Source: Aquiflexum gelatinilyticum | Lineage (GTDB): Bacteria; Bacteroidota; Bacteroidia; Cytophagales; Cyclobacteriaceae | DNA length: 64,000 nucleotides | Direction of reading: 5' to 3' | Assembly: GCF_024741135.1 (NCBI RefSeq) | Contig: NZ_JANSUY010000004.1 | Coordinates: 1 to 64,000 of the forward strand | Part shown: in pieces, positions 1-10,852 of the stretch | Numbering within the stretch: the stretch's first letter is position 1 | How the letters are laid out: the number at the start of each line of letters is the position of its first letter | Translations under genes and position numbers: made by a program | Notes under the pieces: model-generated | Database searches by the model: none | Told to the model about the DNA's origin: nothing | What the model saw: only the letters and a program-made list of their open reading frames with translations

Positions 1-41
1 GACTGTTAGAAGGTGTTTTACCAACTATTTTTGACCATTAG
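1..41 (+). CDS. 3' end of an unidentified gene (partial)
   Basis: One plus-strand frame reads LLEGVLPTIFDH and then a TAG stop at 39-41, directly before a bidirectional terminator hairpin. The position suggests the tail of a gene that starts outside the window and converges on enolase. Twelve residues are too few to assign a family, and the frame could be chance. Confidence 0.3.
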   Translation, partial: LLEGVLPTIFDH

Positions 42-45
42 ATCA

Positions 46-73
46 CAAAAAGCAGCTTAAAAGCTGCTTTTTG
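46..73. terminator. Bidirectional intrinsic terminator after eno
   Basis: A perfect 12-bp stem (47-58 with 61-72) with a 2-base loop has an A-run on its left arm and a T-run on its right arm. It can therefore end transcripts from both sides. It lies 25 bases past the eno stop codon and just past the stop of the putative convergent reading frame. Confidence 0.85.
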
Positions 74-97
74 TTCAATTTATTTTCAAATAATTTC

Positions 98-1393
<1,296 letters not shown>

Positions 1394-1402
1394 TTAAGAG
1401 TT

Positions 1403-2500
1403 TTAATTTTTATTGATTAAAGAGATAAAATCATCAAATAGATATCTTGAATCATGTGGTCCGGGTGAGGACTCAGGATGATATTGTACAGAAAAAGCAG
1501 GTTTATTCGTTAATTTAATCCCTGCTACGGTATTGTCATTGAGGTGAATATGGGTCATTTCTACGATATCACTTTTTTCAACATCCTCTCTATTGACCAC
1601 AAATCCGTGATTTTGGGAAGTGATTTCACTTTTACCGGTTTGAAGGTTTTTAATTGGATGGTTCAATCCTCTATGACCATGGTGCATTTTATAGGTTGAA
1701 ATACCACAGGCTTCAGCAAGGATCTGATGCCCAAGACAAATCCCAAACAACGGTTTATTTGTATCCAAAATGTCTTTGGTTGTTTTAACCGCGTATTCCA
1801 TTACAGCAGGGTCACCAGGACCATTAGAAAGAAAATACCCATCAGGATTCCATTTTTCCATTTCAGCTAAAGATGTTTTTGCCGGAAAAACTTTACAGTA
1901 AACCCCACGGTCAGCTAGGTTCCTAAGAATATTTCTTTTGATGCCAAAATCAAGACACGCGACTTTGATGGCTGAAGATTCTTCACCAAAAAAATAAGGA
2001 ACACCTGTGGAGACTTGAGATGAAAGTTCCAATCCATTCATGTCCGGAACTAGATTCAATTCAGCTTTAAGACCTGCTAAATCGTCCTCAAATTCAGAGC
2101 TGATAATGGCATTCATAGCGCCTTTAGAACGGAGATGCCTTACAAGTTTCCTTGTGTCTATATCTGCAATTCCGGTTATTCCATATTTTTCAAGGTAATC
2201 TTGCAATGAACCGCTTGCATCAAGTCTACTAAAAACTTCAGAAAAACTATTTACTACAATACCCGCTATCGTAGGATGGTCAGATTCGACTTCCGAATCT
2301 ATGACACCGTAATTTCCGATATGAGAAGTTGTGGTGACGACTATTTGCCCGGTATATGATGGGTCAGTGTAGATCTCCTGATACCCGGTCATTCCTGTGT
2401 TAAAACAAATTTCACCGCCGTTGGTACCTTTACTTCCAATGAGAGATCCATGGAAAATAGTACCATCAGCCAAAAGAAGAGTTGCTTTTTGTTTGTTCAT
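1403..2500 (-). CDS. carA: Carbamoyl-phosphate synthase small subunit (glutaminase)
   Basis: Hydrolyses glutamine and passes ammonia to the large subunit CarB for carbamoyl phosphate synthesis, which feeds pyrimidine and arginine pathways. The N-terminal CarA domain is followed by a class I glutamine amidotransferase domain. The nucleophile is Cys255 in GICLGH, and the His341/Glu343 pair lies in QYHPESSPG. Length (365) is normal. carB is not next to it in this window, so the two subunits are encoded apart. A TAACTTTG -7 element 20 bases before the start probably drives carA and eno. Confidence 0.97.
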   Translation of the reverse strand: MNKQKATLLLADGTIFHGSLIGSKGTNGGEICFNTGMTGYQEIYTDPSYTGQIVVTTTSHIGNYGVIDSEVESDHPTIAGIVVNSFSEVFSRLDASGSLQDYLEKYGITGIADIDTRKLVRHLRSKGAMNAIISSEFEDDLAGLKAELNLVPDMNGLELSSQVSTGVPYFFGEESSAIKVACLDFGIKRNILRNLADRGVYCKVFPAKTSLAEMEKWNPDGYFLSNGPGDPAVMEYAVKTTKDILDTNKPLFGICLGHQILAEACGISTYKMHHGHRGLNHPIKNLQTGKSEITSQNHGFVVNREDVEKSDIVEMTHIHLNDNTVAGIKLTNKPAFSVQYHPESSPGPHDSRYLFDDFISLINKN

Positions 2501-2519
2501 CGTTATTTTTTGGACTTGT

Positions 2520-2527
2520 CAAAGTTA
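2520..2527 (-). promoter_or_regulatory. Candidate -7 promoter element for carA-eno
   Basis: The minus strand reads TAACTTTG, an exact match to the Bacteroidota -7 consensus TAnnTTTG, 20 bases before the carA start and just after the rplQ terminator. No good TTG lies 19-20 bases upstream, so the -33 box is weak. Confidence 0.5.
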
Positions 2528-2568
2528 AGGATTTTTGGAGTATTAGCCTTGGTAATTTAAACAGGAAA

Positions 2569-2601
2569 TAAAAAAAGGGATTGAACCAAAGTCCAATCCC
2601 C
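2569..2601 (-). terminator. Intrinsic terminator ending the ribosomal protein array
   Basis: On the minus strand, GGGATTG and CAATCCC form a 7-bp stem around a 10-base loop, followed by seven T. It lies 27 bases past the rplQ stop and separates the alpha operon from carA-eno. Confidence 0.85.
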
Positions 2602-2627
2602 TTATATTTAGAATTTCCTGACATGAA

Positions 2628-3122
2628 TTATTCACCAGTATTTTCTTCTTTGGTTTCATCAGCTTTAGCTGCAGGTGCATCCACAGAATCAGTAGCTTTA
2701 GGAGTGCTTCTTCTACTTCTTCTTGTAGTCTTTTTAGCAGGCTGAGCGTCTTTCAACATCAATTCGTTGAAATCCACCAATTCAATGATACACATCTCTG
2801 CATTATCACCAAGTCGGAAGTTTGTTTTAATGATTCTTGTGTAACCACCTGTTCTAGTTCCAACTTTTTCTACAACATCTCCAAACAAGGCTTTGATACC
2901 TTCTTTGTTTTGAAGGTAGGAAAATACTATCCTTCGGTTATGGGTTGTATCTTCTTTTGCTCTGGTAATCAGAGGCTCTACATATTTTCTTAGCTCCTTT
3001 GCCTTGGCAAGCGTAGTAGAAATACGCTTATGAAGAATCAGGGAAGTTGCCATATTTGAAAGCATTGCCTTCCTATGACTGGCTGTCCTGCCAAGGTGGT
3101 TGAATTTCTTACCGTGTCTCAT
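2628..3122 (-). CDS. rplQ: 50S ribosomal protein L17
   Basis: Large-subunit protein near the peptide exit tunnel. The first 120 or so residues are a standard L17 core ([20 protein letters not shown]). A tail of about 45 residues follows that is rich in Lys, Arg, Ala and Glu and makes the protein 164 residues long against 127 in E. coli. Such low-complexity tails are common in Bacteroidota L17. It is the last gene of the array, 6 bases after rpoA, and is followed by a terminator. Confidence 0.98.
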   Translation of the reverse strand: MRHGKKFNHLGRTASHRKAMLSNMATSLILHKRISTTLAKAKELRKYVEPLITRAKEDTTHNRRIVFSYLQNKEGIKALFGDVVEKVGTRTGGYTRIIKTNFRLGDNAEMCIIELVDFNELMLKDAQPAKKTTRRSRRSTPKATDSVDAPAAKADETKEENTGE

Positions 3123-3128
3123 TTTAAA

Positions 3129-4118
3129 TTATTCTTCATCAAGTTTATACTTAGACAAATCCATTCCAAAGGTCAGGCTCTTTTCCTGAATCAATTGCTC
3201 TAATTCTGCAAGTGATTTTTTTCCAAAATTTCTGAACTTCATCATATCTGAAATCTCCAGTTTAGCAAGATCACCTAGTGTTCTCACATCTGCAGCTTTC
3301 AGGCAGTTGAATGCCCTAACAGAAAGGTCCAAATCACTCAAAGGAGTTTTAAGGAGTTTTCTCATGTGAAGGAATTCCTCATCGATTGGTTCTGGTTCAG
3401 AAACACCTGTTGAATCCAAGACCATGGTTTGGTCAGAAAACAACATGAAATGTTGGATAAGGATTTTAGCTGATTCTTGAAGTGCTTTTTCCGGATGGAT
3501 GGAACCGTCAGTAGTCACTTCCAAGATTAACTTTTCAAAGTCAGTCTTTTGTTCAACCCTAGTGTTTTCCACGCTATATTTCACATTCTTAATAGGTGTG
3601 AAAATGGCATCGATTGGAATTACTCCGAAGATCTGCTCTTTTGGTTTAGATTCTTCAGCAGGAAGATAACCCCTGCCTTTTTCAACTGTCAATTCAATTT
3701 CGAAACTCTTTTTGTCATCAAGATGACAGATAATCAGCTCCGGGTTCAATACTTCGAAAGAAGAAGTGAACTTGGCGATATCTCCTGCAGTGAAAACAGA
3801 CTGGTTTTTAACCTCAACAGTGATTTTTCCGTCGATAGAATCGTGGACTTTTTTAAATCTAACTTGTTTGAGGTTCAGAATGATATCAGTCACATCTTCA
3901 ACAACGCCCTCGATTGTAGAAAATTCATGTACTACCCCAGGAAGCTTCACAGAAGTGATCGCATAACCTTCCAATGAGGATAAAAGTATTCTCCTCAAGG
4001 CATTACCGATGGTGACCCCGTAGCCCTTTTCAAGAGGCTTGAAGGTGAATAGACCGTGAAAATCATCGGCTTTTTCCATTACCACTTTCTCGGGCATTTG
4101 AAATGCTAATATGGACAT
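3129..4118 (-). CDS. rpoA: DNA-directed RNA polymerase alpha subunit
   Basis: The dimer of this subunit scaffolds assembly of beta and beta' and contacts upstream DNA and activators. The N-terminal dimerisation domain includes [20 protein letters not shown] near residue 33. A linker of about 20 residues leads to the C-terminal helix-hairpin-helix domain (residues about 255-320). Length 329 equals the E. coli protein. It sits between rpsD and rplQ, the usual alpha-operon place, so its supply is tied to ribosomal protein synthesis. Confidence 0.99.
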   Translation of the reverse strand: MSILAFQMPEKVVMEKADDFHGLFTFKPLEKGYGVTIGNALRRILLSSLEGYAITSVKLPGVVHEFSTIEGVVEDVTDIILNLKQVRFKKVHDSIDGKITVEVKNQSVFTAGDIAKFTSSFEVLNPELIICHLDDKKSFEIELTVEKGRGYLPAEESKPKEQIFGVIPIDAIFTPIKNVKYSVENTRVEQKTDFEKLILEVTTDGSIHPEKALQESAKILIQHFMLFSDQTMVLDSTGVSEPEPIDEEFLHMRKLLKTPLSDLDLSVRAFNCLKAADVRTLGDLAKLEISDMMKFRNFGKKSLAELEQLIQEKSLTFGMDLSKYKLDEE

Positions 4119-4148
4119 ATCAATAGTTCTGTTTAAGTCTGAAAGTAA

Positions 4149-4751
4149 TTATTTAGAGTAAAGTTCGACGATCAACTGTTCCTTGATATTCTCAGGAATA
4201 TCATCTCTGCTTGGAATCGATACAAACTTACCTGCCAAAGAGGTATTATCCCACTCTAGCCAAGAATAACGCGAACTTCTACCTGCAAGGCTATTAGTAA
4301 TAGCTTCTAGAGATTTTGATCGCTCTCTAACAGAAACTACATCACCCGGCTTTAGGGTATAAGATGGAATATTGACTAGTTCACCATTGACGAGAATATG
4401 CTTGTGAGAGACAAGTTGTCTTGCTCCCCTTCTCGTAGGGGCGATACCTAATCTATAAACGGTATTGTCCAATCTTGATTCTAGCAACTGAAGAAGGTTT
4501 TCACCAGTAATACCTTGTTTTCTTGAAGCAATATCAAACATTTTTGCAAACTGTCTTTCCAATACACCATAGATGTATTTAGCTTTCTGCTTTTCAGCAA
4601 GCTGAATAGCATATTCAGATTGTTTTTTTCTTCTACCTCTTCCGTGCATTCCCGGAGGGTAATTTTTCTTTTGGAGAGCTTTGCTATATCCTTCGATAGG
4701 CTCACCGAATCTTCTGGCTATCTTTGCCTTTGGACCTGTATATCTTGCCAT
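4149..4751 (-). CDS. rpsD: 30S ribosomal protein S4
   Basis: Primary 16S rRNA binder that starts assembly of the 30S body. The N-terminal domain has no cysteine pair, so it is the zinc-free form. The C-terminal S4 RNA-binding domain ([14 protein letters not shown], about residue 88 onward) is intact. Length is 200. In E. coli S4 represses the alpha operon, but I see no comparable leader structure here. Confidence 0.98.
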   Translation of the reverse strand: MARYTGPKAKIARRFGEPIEGYSKALQKKNYPPGMHGRGRRKKQSEYAIQLAEKQKAKYIYGVLERQFAKMFDIASRKQGITGENLLQLLESRLDNTVYRLGIAPTRRGARQLVSHKHILVNGELVNIPSYTLKPGDVVSVRERSKSLEAITNSLAGRSSRYSWLEWDNTSLAGKFVSIPSRDDIPENIKEQLIVELYSK

Positions 4752-4771
4752 TATATATCTTCTTTAAGAAA

Positions 4772-5170
4772 TTATACTCTTCTACGTTTTGGAGGACGAC
4801 ATCCATTGTGTGGTAGTGGGGTCACATCCACGATGGTGGTTACATCTAATCCTACATTTTGCAAAGTTCTGATTGCAGACTCACGTCCTGCACCTGGTCC
4901 TTTTACAAAAACCTCAATTTTTCTCAATCCAAGGTCATATGCAACTTGTCCGCAATTTTGAGCGGCCATTTGTGCTGCATAAGGAGTGTTCTTTTTTGAG
5001 CCTCTGAATCCCATTTTACCGGCAGAAGCCCAAGAGATCACTTGACCAGAATTATTGGTAATAGAGATGATGATGTTGTTAAAAGAAGCTTTGATGTGGA
5101 CTTGCCCAACCGCCTCAACTTTAACTACTCTTTTTTTACCTTTAGCTTTATCGTTTCTTTTCTGAGCCAT
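4772..5170 (-). CDS. rpsK: 30S ribosomal protein S11
   Basis: Platform protein that lines the mRNA exit region with S7. The core includes [19 protein letters not shown] and the Arg-rich end [12 protein letters not shown] typical of S11. At 132 residues it matches the family. It lies 20 bases before rpsD and 15 bases after rpsM in the alpha operon. Confidence 0.98.
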   Translation of the reverse strand: MAQKRNDKAKGKKRVVKVEAVGQVHIKASFNNIIISITNNSGQVISWASAGKMGFRGSKKNTPYAAQMAAQNCGQVAYDLGLRKIEVFVKGPGAGRESAIRTLQNVGLDVTTIVDVTPLPHNGCRPPKRRRV

Positions 5171-5185
5171 AATCTAATTCAAGAT

Positions 5186-5563
5186 TTATTTAGTTGCTTT
5201 TTTCTTGTTAGCAACAGTCTTTCTCTTACCTTTTCTTGTTCTCGCGTTATTTTTGGTTTTTTGACCACGAACAGGTAGGCCTTTTCTATGCCTCAAACCT
5301 CTATAACAACCAATATCCATCAATCTTTTGATGTTTAATTGGATCTCAGACTTCAAAGCGCCTTCGGTTCTGAATTCCTCAGCAATTATTGTTCTGATAG
5401 CGGTTGATTCATCATCATCCCACTCACCTGCTTTCTTGTCAAAAGAAATTCCCGCTTTGTTCAGGATAGATCTCGCTGAGCTCCTACCGATTCCGAAAAT
5501 GTAGGTCAAGCCGATCTCACCACGCTTGTTGTCTGGTATGTCAACACCTGCAATTCTTGCCAT
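5186..5563 (-). CDS. rpsM: 30S ribosomal protein S13
   Basis: Head protein that contacts the P-site tRNA and forms the B1 bridges to the large subunit. [21 protein letters not shown] is the usual start, and the basic tail rich in Lys and Arg (after residue 95) reaches the tRNA. At 125 residues it is normal. It follows rpmJ by 5 bases. Confidence 0.98.
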   Translation of the reverse strand: MARIAGVDIPDNKRGEIGLTYIFGIGRSSARSILNKAGISFDKKAGEWDDDESTAIRTIIAEEFRTEGALKSEIQLNIKRLMDIGCYRGLRHRKGLPVRGQKTKNNARTRKGKRKTVANKKKATK

Positions 5564-5568
5564 AATGA

Positions 5569-5685
5569 TTAACCTTGTCTTTGTTTAAACTTAGGATTCT
5601 TCTTGTTGATTACATAAAGTTTTCCATTTCTTCTGATAACTTTACAATCAACACTTCTTTTTTTGATTGATGCCTTTACTTTCAT
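5569..5685 (-). CDS. rpmJ: 50S ribosomal protein L36, zinc-free form
   Basis: A 38-residue protein starting [16 protein letters not shown] and ending NPKFKQRQG, between infA and rpsM as in most bacteria. Classical L36 carries a zinc ribbon of three Cys and one His. Here only one Cys (residue 14) remains: the first ligand position is Ser11, the third is Asn, and the His is Phe. It should not bind zinc and is a C-minus L36. The stop lies 5 bases before the rpsM start. The gene is below usual ORF length cut-offs and was found by reading the gap. Confidence 0.95.
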   Translation of the reverse strand: MKVKASIKKRSVDCKVIRRNGKLYVINKKNPKFKQRQG

Positions 5686-5691
5686 GACATT

Positions 5692-5910
5692 TTATTTGTA
5701 TCTGTAAACGATTCTACCTTTTGAAAGATCATATGGAGAAAGTTCTAATTTCACTTTGTCTCCAGGAAGGATCTTGATATAATTCATTCTCATTTTACCT
5801 GAAATATGTGCAATCAACTGATGACCATTTTCAAGTTCCACTTTAAACATTGCATTAGACAATGCTTCTACTATTGTACCATCTTGCTCTATCGATGTCT
5901 GTTTAGCCAT
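5692..5910 (-). CDS. infA: Translation initiation factor IF-1
   Basis: Single OB-fold protein that binds the ribosomal A site during initiation and helps IF-2 and IF-3. All 72 residues fit the family, from [19 protein letters not shown] to the KGRIVYRYK end. It lies between map and rpmJ with gaps of 2 and 6 bases, so it shares the spc-alpha transcript. Confidence 0.98.
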   Translation of the reverse strand: MAKQTSIEQDGTIVEALSNAMFKVELENGHQLIAHISGKMRMNYIKILPGDKVKLELSPYDLSKGRIVYRYK

Positions 5911-5912
5911 AT

Positions 5913-6686
5913 TTAGAATTTGAAATTTTCTTCTATGTATTGATGTGTAGTTAAAATTTCCGTTCTATCCTCAAATATTGCTACAGTATGCTCGTAATGA
6001 GCAGACTGCTTCCTATCTGCCGTTCTGATAGTCCATCCATCTCTTTCTTGAACAATATTCCTGGTACCCAGATTAACCATCGGTTCGATGGCTAAAACCA
6101 TACCTGCCTTAAGAAGAGGTCCACTTCCTTTTTTTCCATAATTAGGAACTTCAGGAGCTTCATGGAGGCTTTTGCCCAAACCATGACCTACCAATTCTCT
6201 AACAACAGTGTAGCCTTTTGCCTCTACAAATTTTTGAATAGAGAATCCTATGTCACCAATTCTATTGCCAAATACGGCTTTTTCAATACCTAAATATAAA
6301 GAGTCCTTCGTTGCTTTGAGCAATGACAATACTTGGGGAGAAACTTCACCGACAGGGTAAGTATAAGCGCTATCGCTATGAAAACCTTGGTGAAAGACTC
6401 CACAATCTACTGAGATTATATCGCCATCTTTCAAAACATAACTACCGGGAAAACCATGTACCACTACCTCATTGACTGAGATACATAGAGAAGATGGAAA
6501 TCCATTGTAGCCTTTAAAGGAAGGTACACCGTTATTATCTCGAATATACTCCTCTGCTATTTTGTCAAGAAAAGAGGTCTTTACCCCTTCTTTAATATGT
6601 TTGGCCACTTCACCGTGAGCCTTTCCTAAAATTTGAGCACCCTGTTTGATTATTTGAACTTCCTCAGAAGTTTTATAATGAATCAT
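5913..6686 (-). CDS. map: Type I methionine aminopeptidase
   Basis: Removes the initiator methionine from nascent proteins in the cytosol. The 257-residue pita-bread fold shows the five metal ligands in order: Asp in [11 protein letters not shown], Asp in [10 protein letters not shown], His in [10 protein letters not shown], Glu in AIEPMVNLG, and Glu in the C-terminal [10 protein letters not shown] region. There is no N-terminal zinc finger, so it is the short bacterial type Ia form. Its start overlaps the secY stop by 4 bases, which implies translational coupling. Confidence 0.97.
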   Translation of the reverse strand: MIHYKTSEEVQIIKQGAQILGKAHGEVAKHIKEGVKTSFLDKIAEEYIRDNNGVPSFKGYNGFPSSLCISVNEVVVHGFPGSYVLKDGDIISVDCGVFHQGFHSDSAYTYPVGEVSPQVLSLLKATKDSLYLGIEKAVFGNRIGDIGFSIQKFVEAKGYTVVRELVGHGLGKSLHEAPEVPNYGKKGSGPLLKAGMVLAIEPMVNLGTRNIVQERDGWTIRTADRKQSAHYEHTVAIFEDRTEILTTHQYIEENFKF

Positions 6687-8005
6687 ACTGCTGCAGCGTA
6701 ATTAGTAGGATTATTTTTCATATTTCCACTCTTCATCATTCCTTCATAGTGCCTCATCAACAAATAACTTTCTATCTGTCTTAGAGTATCCATAATGACA
6801 CCTACCATGATTAAAAGGGAAGTACCACCATAGAATTGAGCAAATTCACCACCAACTCCTGCAATGATTGCGAAAGCAGGAAGTATAGCTATTATGGAGA
6901 GGAGCAATGATCCAGGAAGCGTGATTCTTGAGATTATATTGTCTATAAAATCTGATGTAGGAGCACCAGGCTTGATACCAGGTACAAATCCTCCATTTCT
7001 CTTAAGGTCTTCAGCAATTTGTTCAGGATTAACTGTGATTGCTGTATAAAAGAACGTAAAGAGAATAATCATGGTAGCAAATACAAGGTTATATTGCCAT
7101 GAGGTGAAATCACTGAATGTACTGCCGATATAATTCGCTATGTCACTTTCAGAAGACCAAATTTGAGCAATAAGAGCCGGTAAAAACATCAGAGATTGAG
7201 CGAAAATGATGGGCATAACTCCAGAGGCATTTACCTTAATTGGTATATACTGTCTTTGTCCGCCATAAACCTTTCCACCAACAACCTGTTTTGCATATTG
7301 AACCGGAATTCTTCTTGTGGCTTCAGTCATAGCAACGACGCCAAGAACAACAAAGAACAATACTGCAGCTTCTATCAAGAGCAAGAGCATCCCTGAAGTA
7401 CCTTTAGATAAAACCTCTGCAATGATTGCACCGGGAAATCTCGAAATAATACCAATCATAATTAACATTGATATACCATTTCCAATTCCTTTTTCGGTAA
7501 TCTTCTCCCCAAGCCACATACAAAACATGGTACCGGCTGTAAGAAGTACAAGAGAACTGAACATGAAGAGGGTAGTCGATACCATTACCGCCCCTGTTGG
7601 GAGGATTGTAGCAGTAATATAGCCCACACCTTGGGCAATGGTAATCAAAATTGTGAGAACCCTAGTAAATTGATTGATTCTTTTCCTACCAGATTCACCT
7701 TCTTTTTGAAGTTTTTGAAAATAGGGAACTCCAACAGTCAATAACTGTAGCACAATTGAAGCGGAGATATATGGCATGATACCTAGCCCAAAGATAGAAG
7801 CATTGCTGAATGCTCCACCTAAGAAAGTATCTATCAAACCAAAAATACCTTCCGGAGCATCACCTAGTTTAGAAGGATCTACACCAGGCAATACAATAAA
7901 GGACCCTAATCTAAATACAACTAGGAACCCAATTGTATTTAGTATCCTGATCCTTAGATCTTCAATAGAAAAGATATTCTTAACTGTTGAGATAAACTTT
8001 TTCAT
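6683..8005 (-). CDS. secY: Protein translocase channel subunit SecY
   Basis: Forms the SecYEG pore in the inner membrane. The 440-residue protein shows ten hydrophobic segments, the plug region after TM1 (FIVLPGVDP) and the cytoplasmic loop PQRQYIPIK-like region (GGQRQYIPIKVN) that meets SecA or the ribosome. It is embedded between rplO and map in the spc operon, 4 bases after rplO. Confidence 0.98.
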   Translation of the reverse strand: MKKFISTVKNIFSIEDLRIRILNTIGFLVVFRLGSFIVLPGVDPSKLGDAPEGIFGLIDTFLGGAFSNASIFGLGIMPYISASIVLQLLTVGVPYFQKLQKEGESGRKRINQFTRVLTILITIAQGVGYITATILPTGAVMVSTTLFMFSSLVLLTAGTMFCMWLGEKITEKGIGNGISMLIMIGIISRFPGAIIAEVLSKGTSGMLLLLIEAAVLFFVVLGVVAMTEATRRIPVQYAKQVVGGKVYGGQRQYIPIKVNASGVMPIIFAQSLMFLPALIAQIWSSESDIANYIGSTFSDFTSWQYNLVFATMIILFTFFYTAITVNPEQIAEDLKRNGGFVPGIKPGAPTSDFIDNIISRITLPGSLLLSIIAILPAFAIIAGVGGEFAQFYGGTSLLIMVGVIMDTLRQIESYLLMRHYEGMMKSGNMKNNPTNYAAAV

Positions 8006-8009
8006 TTAT

Positions 8010-8456
8010 TTAAAGCTTGTTTACTGTTCCGCCAACTTTTTCAATAGCTTCCACAGCAGAAGCAGAGAATAAGTGTGCACTTACATTTAATTTAGCTGTA
8101 AGTTCGCCTCTACCTAACACTTTTACAACATCTTTTTTTGAAACCAATCCATGTTCTACCAAAGTATCAAATGAAATAGTATTCAAGTTGAATTCAGTAG
8201 CCAGACTTTGGATTACATCCAAGTTGATCGGCTTATGAACAGTAGTGTTAAGACTTTTGAACCCAAACTTTGGAACCCTTCTTTGAAGTGGCATTTGACC
8301 ACCTTCGAATCCAAGCTTTGATTTATAACCTGACCTTGATTTGGCACCTTTGTGACCTCTTGTTGAGGTACCACCTTTTCCTGATCCAGTTCCTCGTCCG
8401 ATTCTTTTACTTGATTTAATCGAACCCTCTGCCGGTTTTAATGTATGTAATTTCAT
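8010..8456 (-). CDS. rplO: 50S ribosomal protein L15
   Basis: Late-assembly large-subunit protein. The glycine- and arginine-rich N-terminal extension (GRGTGSGKGGTSTRGHKG from about residue 21) threads into 23S rRNA, and the globular half follows residue 60. At 148 residues it is of normal length. It overlaps nothing and sits between rpmD and secY. Confidence 0.98.
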   Translation of the reverse strand: MKLHTLKPAEGSIKSSKRIGRGTGSGKGGTSTRGHKGAKSRSGYKSKLGFEGGQMPLQRRVPKFGFKSLNTTVHKPINLDVIQSLATEFNLNTISFDTLVEHGLVSKKDVVKVLGRGELTAKLNVSAHLFSASAVEAIEKVGGTVNKL

Positions 8457-8458
8457 AA

Positions 8459-8638
8459 TTAAGCTTCCTCCACTTTTACAAGGTGACTAACTTTTCTAAC
8501 CATTCCAACAATTGCAGGATTGCTTTCAATCTCTACAGATTTGTTGATCTTACCAAGTCCAAGCGCCACAATAGTTGCTTTTTGGTCCTTAGGTCTCTTT
8601 ATGGTACTTTTTGTCTGAGTAATCTTGATCTTTCCCAT
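8459..8638 (-). CDS. rpmD: 50S ribosomal protein L30
   Basis: A 59-residue protein starting [16 protein letters not shown] and ending [10 protein letters not shown], with the L30 core [22 protein letters not shown]. It is too short for usual ORF listings and was read directly from the gap between rpsE and rplO, the expected spc-operon place. The spacer to rplO is only 2 bases and to rpsE 5 bases. Confidence 0.96.
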   Translation of the reverse strand: MGKIKITQTKSTIKRPKDQKATIVALGLGKINKSVEIESNPAIVGMVRKVSHLVKVEEA

Positions 8639-8643
8639 TTTGA

Positions 8644-9162
8644 TTAACCGTTAAAGACTTTAGACATTTTAACTCCTCTTTGCTGAGAAACTGCAATAGC
8701 ATCTCTTAACTGTACTAAGGCATCGATAGTAGCTTTAACCACGTTATGTGGGTTAGAAGAACCTTTTGATTTGGCCAAAACGTCAGTTACCCCTGCACTT
8801 TCTAGTACTGCACGCATCGCACCACCTGCGATTACACCTGTACCAGCGGCAGCAGGTTTTATTAGGACAAAACCACCACCGAACTTTCCTAATTGCTCGT
8901 GAGGAATAGTACCTTTCAATACCGGAACCCTTACAAGGTTCTTCTTTGCGTCTTCAATTCCTTTAGTGATAGCATCTGTTACTTCATTGGCTTTGCCAAG
9001 TCCATATCCTACAACACCAGCTCCATCTCCCACAACAACTATAGCAGAGAACGAAAATCTCCTACCACCTTTTACTACTTTAGCAACACGGTTGATAGCA
9101 ACAACTTTCTCTTTTAATTCAGTATCTGTTGCCCTAATTGGTTTTCTTTTTACCTGAGACAT
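8644..9162 (-). CDS. rpsE: 30S ribosomal protein S5
   Basis: Shapes the mRNA entry channel and influences decoding accuracy. The double-stranded RNA-binding domain ([20 protein letters not shown]) is followed by the S5 C-terminal fold with [20 protein letters not shown]. Length is 172. It lies in the spc operon between rplR and rpmD. Confidence 0.98.
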   Translation of the reverse strand: MSQVKRKPIRATDTELKEKVVAINRVAKVVKGGRRFSFSAIVVVGDGAGVVGYGLGKANEVTDAITKGIEDAKKNLVRVPVLKGTIPHEQLGKFGGGFVLIKPAAAGTGVIAGGAMRAVLESAGVTDVLAKSKGSSNPHNVVKATIDALVQLRDAIAVSQQRGVKMSKVFNG

Positions 9163-9170
9163 AATATCTA

Positions 9171-9521
9171 TTAAAATTTAAGGCCACCTTCCCTTGCACC
9201 ATCAGCAAGAGCTTTAACATTTCCATGATATAAATAACCACTTCTGTCAAAAACAACATCAGTGACTCCATTCGCAACAGCTCTTTCAGCTAACTTCTTA
9301 CCCACCTCTTTTGAAACAGATACATTAGCATTTTTTACTGAACCGAATTCTTTGGAAGATGCCTGAACAAGTGTATGGCCTTTAAGGTCATCTACAAGTT
9401 GGGCATAAATTCCAGTATTACTTTTAAATACAGACAGACGAGGTCTAGAATCAGTACCCGAAATCTTTCTTCTGATACTTTTTTTGATTCTAATTCTTCT
9501 TAAATTCTTATTAAAGGCCAT
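9171..9521 (-). CDS. rplR: 50S ribosomal protein L18
   Basis: Binds 5S rRNA with L5 to form the central protuberance. Contains the basic start [15 protein letters not shown] and the family segment [20 protein letters not shown] near the C-terminus. Its 116 residues match E. coli (117). It follows rplF by 5 bases. Confidence 0.98.
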   Translation of the reverse strand: MAFNKNLRRIRIKKSIRRKISGTDSRPRLSVFKSNTGIYAQLVDDLKGHTLVQASSKEFGSVKNANVSVSKEVGKKLAERAVANGVTDVVFDRSGYLYHGNVKALADGAREGGLKF

Positions 9522-9526
9522 ATCAA

Positions 9527-10084
9527 TTATTTTTTACCGGCAGTTTTACCAGCCTTACGTCTAACAATTTCACCGACAAAACGTACACCCTTACCTTTAT
9601 AAGGCTCAACTTTACGCAAAGATTTAATTTTGGCTGCAATTTGGCCAACCAATTCTTTATCTATCCCTTCTAATGTAATGACAGGATTTTTACCCTTAGG
9701 AGTCTCAGTCTTTAGAGCAACTGATTCTGGAAGCGCAAAAAAGATATTGTGTGAATAACCTAGGGAAAGTTCAAGAACCTGACCTTGGTTAGACGCCTTA
9801 TAACCCACCCCAACAAGCTCAAGGTCTTTTTTGTAACCTTCGGATACACCTACAACCATGTTGTTGATTAGAGACCTATATAGGCCATGGAGCGACTTAT
9901 GTCTTTTTGAATCTGTAGGTCTTTCTAGGATAATTTCCTTACCCTCCACCTTTACAGCAATGTCGGGATTCACATCCCTACTTAGAACACCTTTGGGACC
10001 TTTAACAGTAACAGCATTAAATGCAGTTACGTCTACAGTAACACCCGTAGGTATATTTATTGGTTTTTTACCTATTCTAGACAT
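9527..10084 (-). CDS. rplF: 50S ribosomal protein L6
   Basis: Two tandem L6 domains of about 80 residues that bind 23S rRNA near the factor-binding site. It starts [15 protein letters not shown], and the signature region [22 protein letters not shown] closes the second domain. Length is 185. It lies 9 bases after rpsH. Confidence 0.98.
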   Translation of the reverse strand: MSRIGKKPINIPTGVTVDVTAFNAVTVKGPKGVLSRDVNPDIAVKVEGKEIILERPTDSKRHKSLHGLYRSLINNMVVGVSEGYKKDLELVGVGYKASNQGQVLELSLGYSHNIFFALPESVALKTETPKGKNPVITLEGIDKELVGQIAAKIKSLRKVEPYKGKGVRFVGEIVRRKAGKTAGKK

Positions 10085-10093
10085 GACGGTATA

Positions 10094-10489
10094 TTAATAA
10101 ACGTAGCAAAGTACTTCTCCTCCCACACCTTCTGTACGGGCTTCTTTATCAGTCATTACACCTTTGGAAGTGGAAAGGATGGCGATTCCCAAGCCATTGA
10201 TGACTCTAGGAAGATCTTCATGTTTTACATATTTTCTAAGACCAGGCTTACTAACTCGGCTTAGGCTTACGATGGCATTTTGCTTTGTTGATGGATTATA
10301 TTTCAAAGCTATTTTGATGACCCCTTGAGGTCCATTTTCTTCAAATTTATAGTTTTGAATATAACCTTTATCATGAAGCACCTTCGTGATTTCCTTCTTA
10401 ATGTTAGAAGCAGGCATCTCAACGATTCTATGAGCAGCCTTGATGGCATTTCTCAATCTTGTCAGATAATCAGCTATTGGATCAGTCAT
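10094..10489 (-). CDS. rpsH: 30S ribosomal protein S8
   Basis: Primary binder of the 16S central domain. It starts MTDPIADYLTRLRNA, and the C-terminal half holds the RNA-binding motif ILSTSKGVMTDKEAR. At 131 residues it is normal. In E. coli S8 represses the spc operon by binding the mRNA. Here the 85-base gap in front of it is much wider than the neighbouring gaps and holds a hairpin and a -7 promoter match, so some control at this point is possible. Confidence 0.98.
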   Translation of the reverse strand: MTDPIADYLTRLRNAIKAAHRIVEMPASNIKKEITKVLHDKGYIQNYKFEENGPQGVIKIALKYNPSTKQNAIVSLSRVSKPGLRKYVKHEDLPRVINGLGIAILSTSKGVMTDKEARTEGVGGEVLCYVY

Positions 10490-10506
10490 AATTATATAAG
10501 TCTAAC

Positions 10507-10531
10507 TGCACTATTCCGCTAAGGGAGTGCA
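10507..10531 (-). other. Hairpin in the rpsN-rpsH gap
   Basis: TGCACT and AGTGCA form a 6-bp inverted repeat around a 13-base spacer. It lies in an 85-base gap where neighbouring genes are otherwise packed within 24 bases. There is no T-run, so it is not a standard terminator. A role as a regulatory or processing site is inference. Confidence 0.35.
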
Positions 10532-10537
10532 AAGTTA
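10530..10537 (-). promoter_or_regulatory. Candidate internal promoter -7 element before rpsH
   Basis: The minus strand reads TAACTTTG, an exact TAnnTTTG match, 40 bases before the rpsH start. The -33 region at 19-20 bases upstream lacks TTG. If used it would raise expression of rpsH and the genes after it. Confidence 0.4.
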
Positions 10538-10574
10538 CACAATGATTTTTAGAATAAAAACTCTTGTTTGAATT

Positions 10575-10844
10575 TTACCAGCTAGACTTAGTAATTCCAG
10601 GGATTTTTCCTGCTGAAGCCATCTCTCTAAAGGTTACCCTATTGATTCCAAACTTCCTCATATAACCCTTTGGACGACCCGTCAATTTACACCTGTTATG
10701 TAGTCTTACTGCTGAAGAATTTTTAGGTAATTTATCCAATCCCGCAAAATCCCCTGCTGCTTTCAAAAGAGCGCGCTTTTTAGCATATTTTGCTACAAGA
10801 CTTTCTCTTTTACGCTCGCGAGCTTTTAGTGACTCTCTTGCCAT
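10575..10844 (-). CDS. rpsN: 30S ribosomal protein S14, zinc-free form
   Basis: Late-assembly head protein. The 89-residue sequence has the S14 core [21 protein letters not shown] and ends GITKSSW. Only one Cys is present where the zinc form has four, so this is the C-minus type. It lies between rplE and rpsH. Confidence 0.97.
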   Translation of the reverse strand: MARESLKARERKRESLVAKYAKKRALLKAAGDFAGLDKLPKNSSAVRLHNRCKLTGRPKGYMRKFGINRVTFREMASAGKIPGITKSSW

Positions 10845-10852
10845 AATATTTC

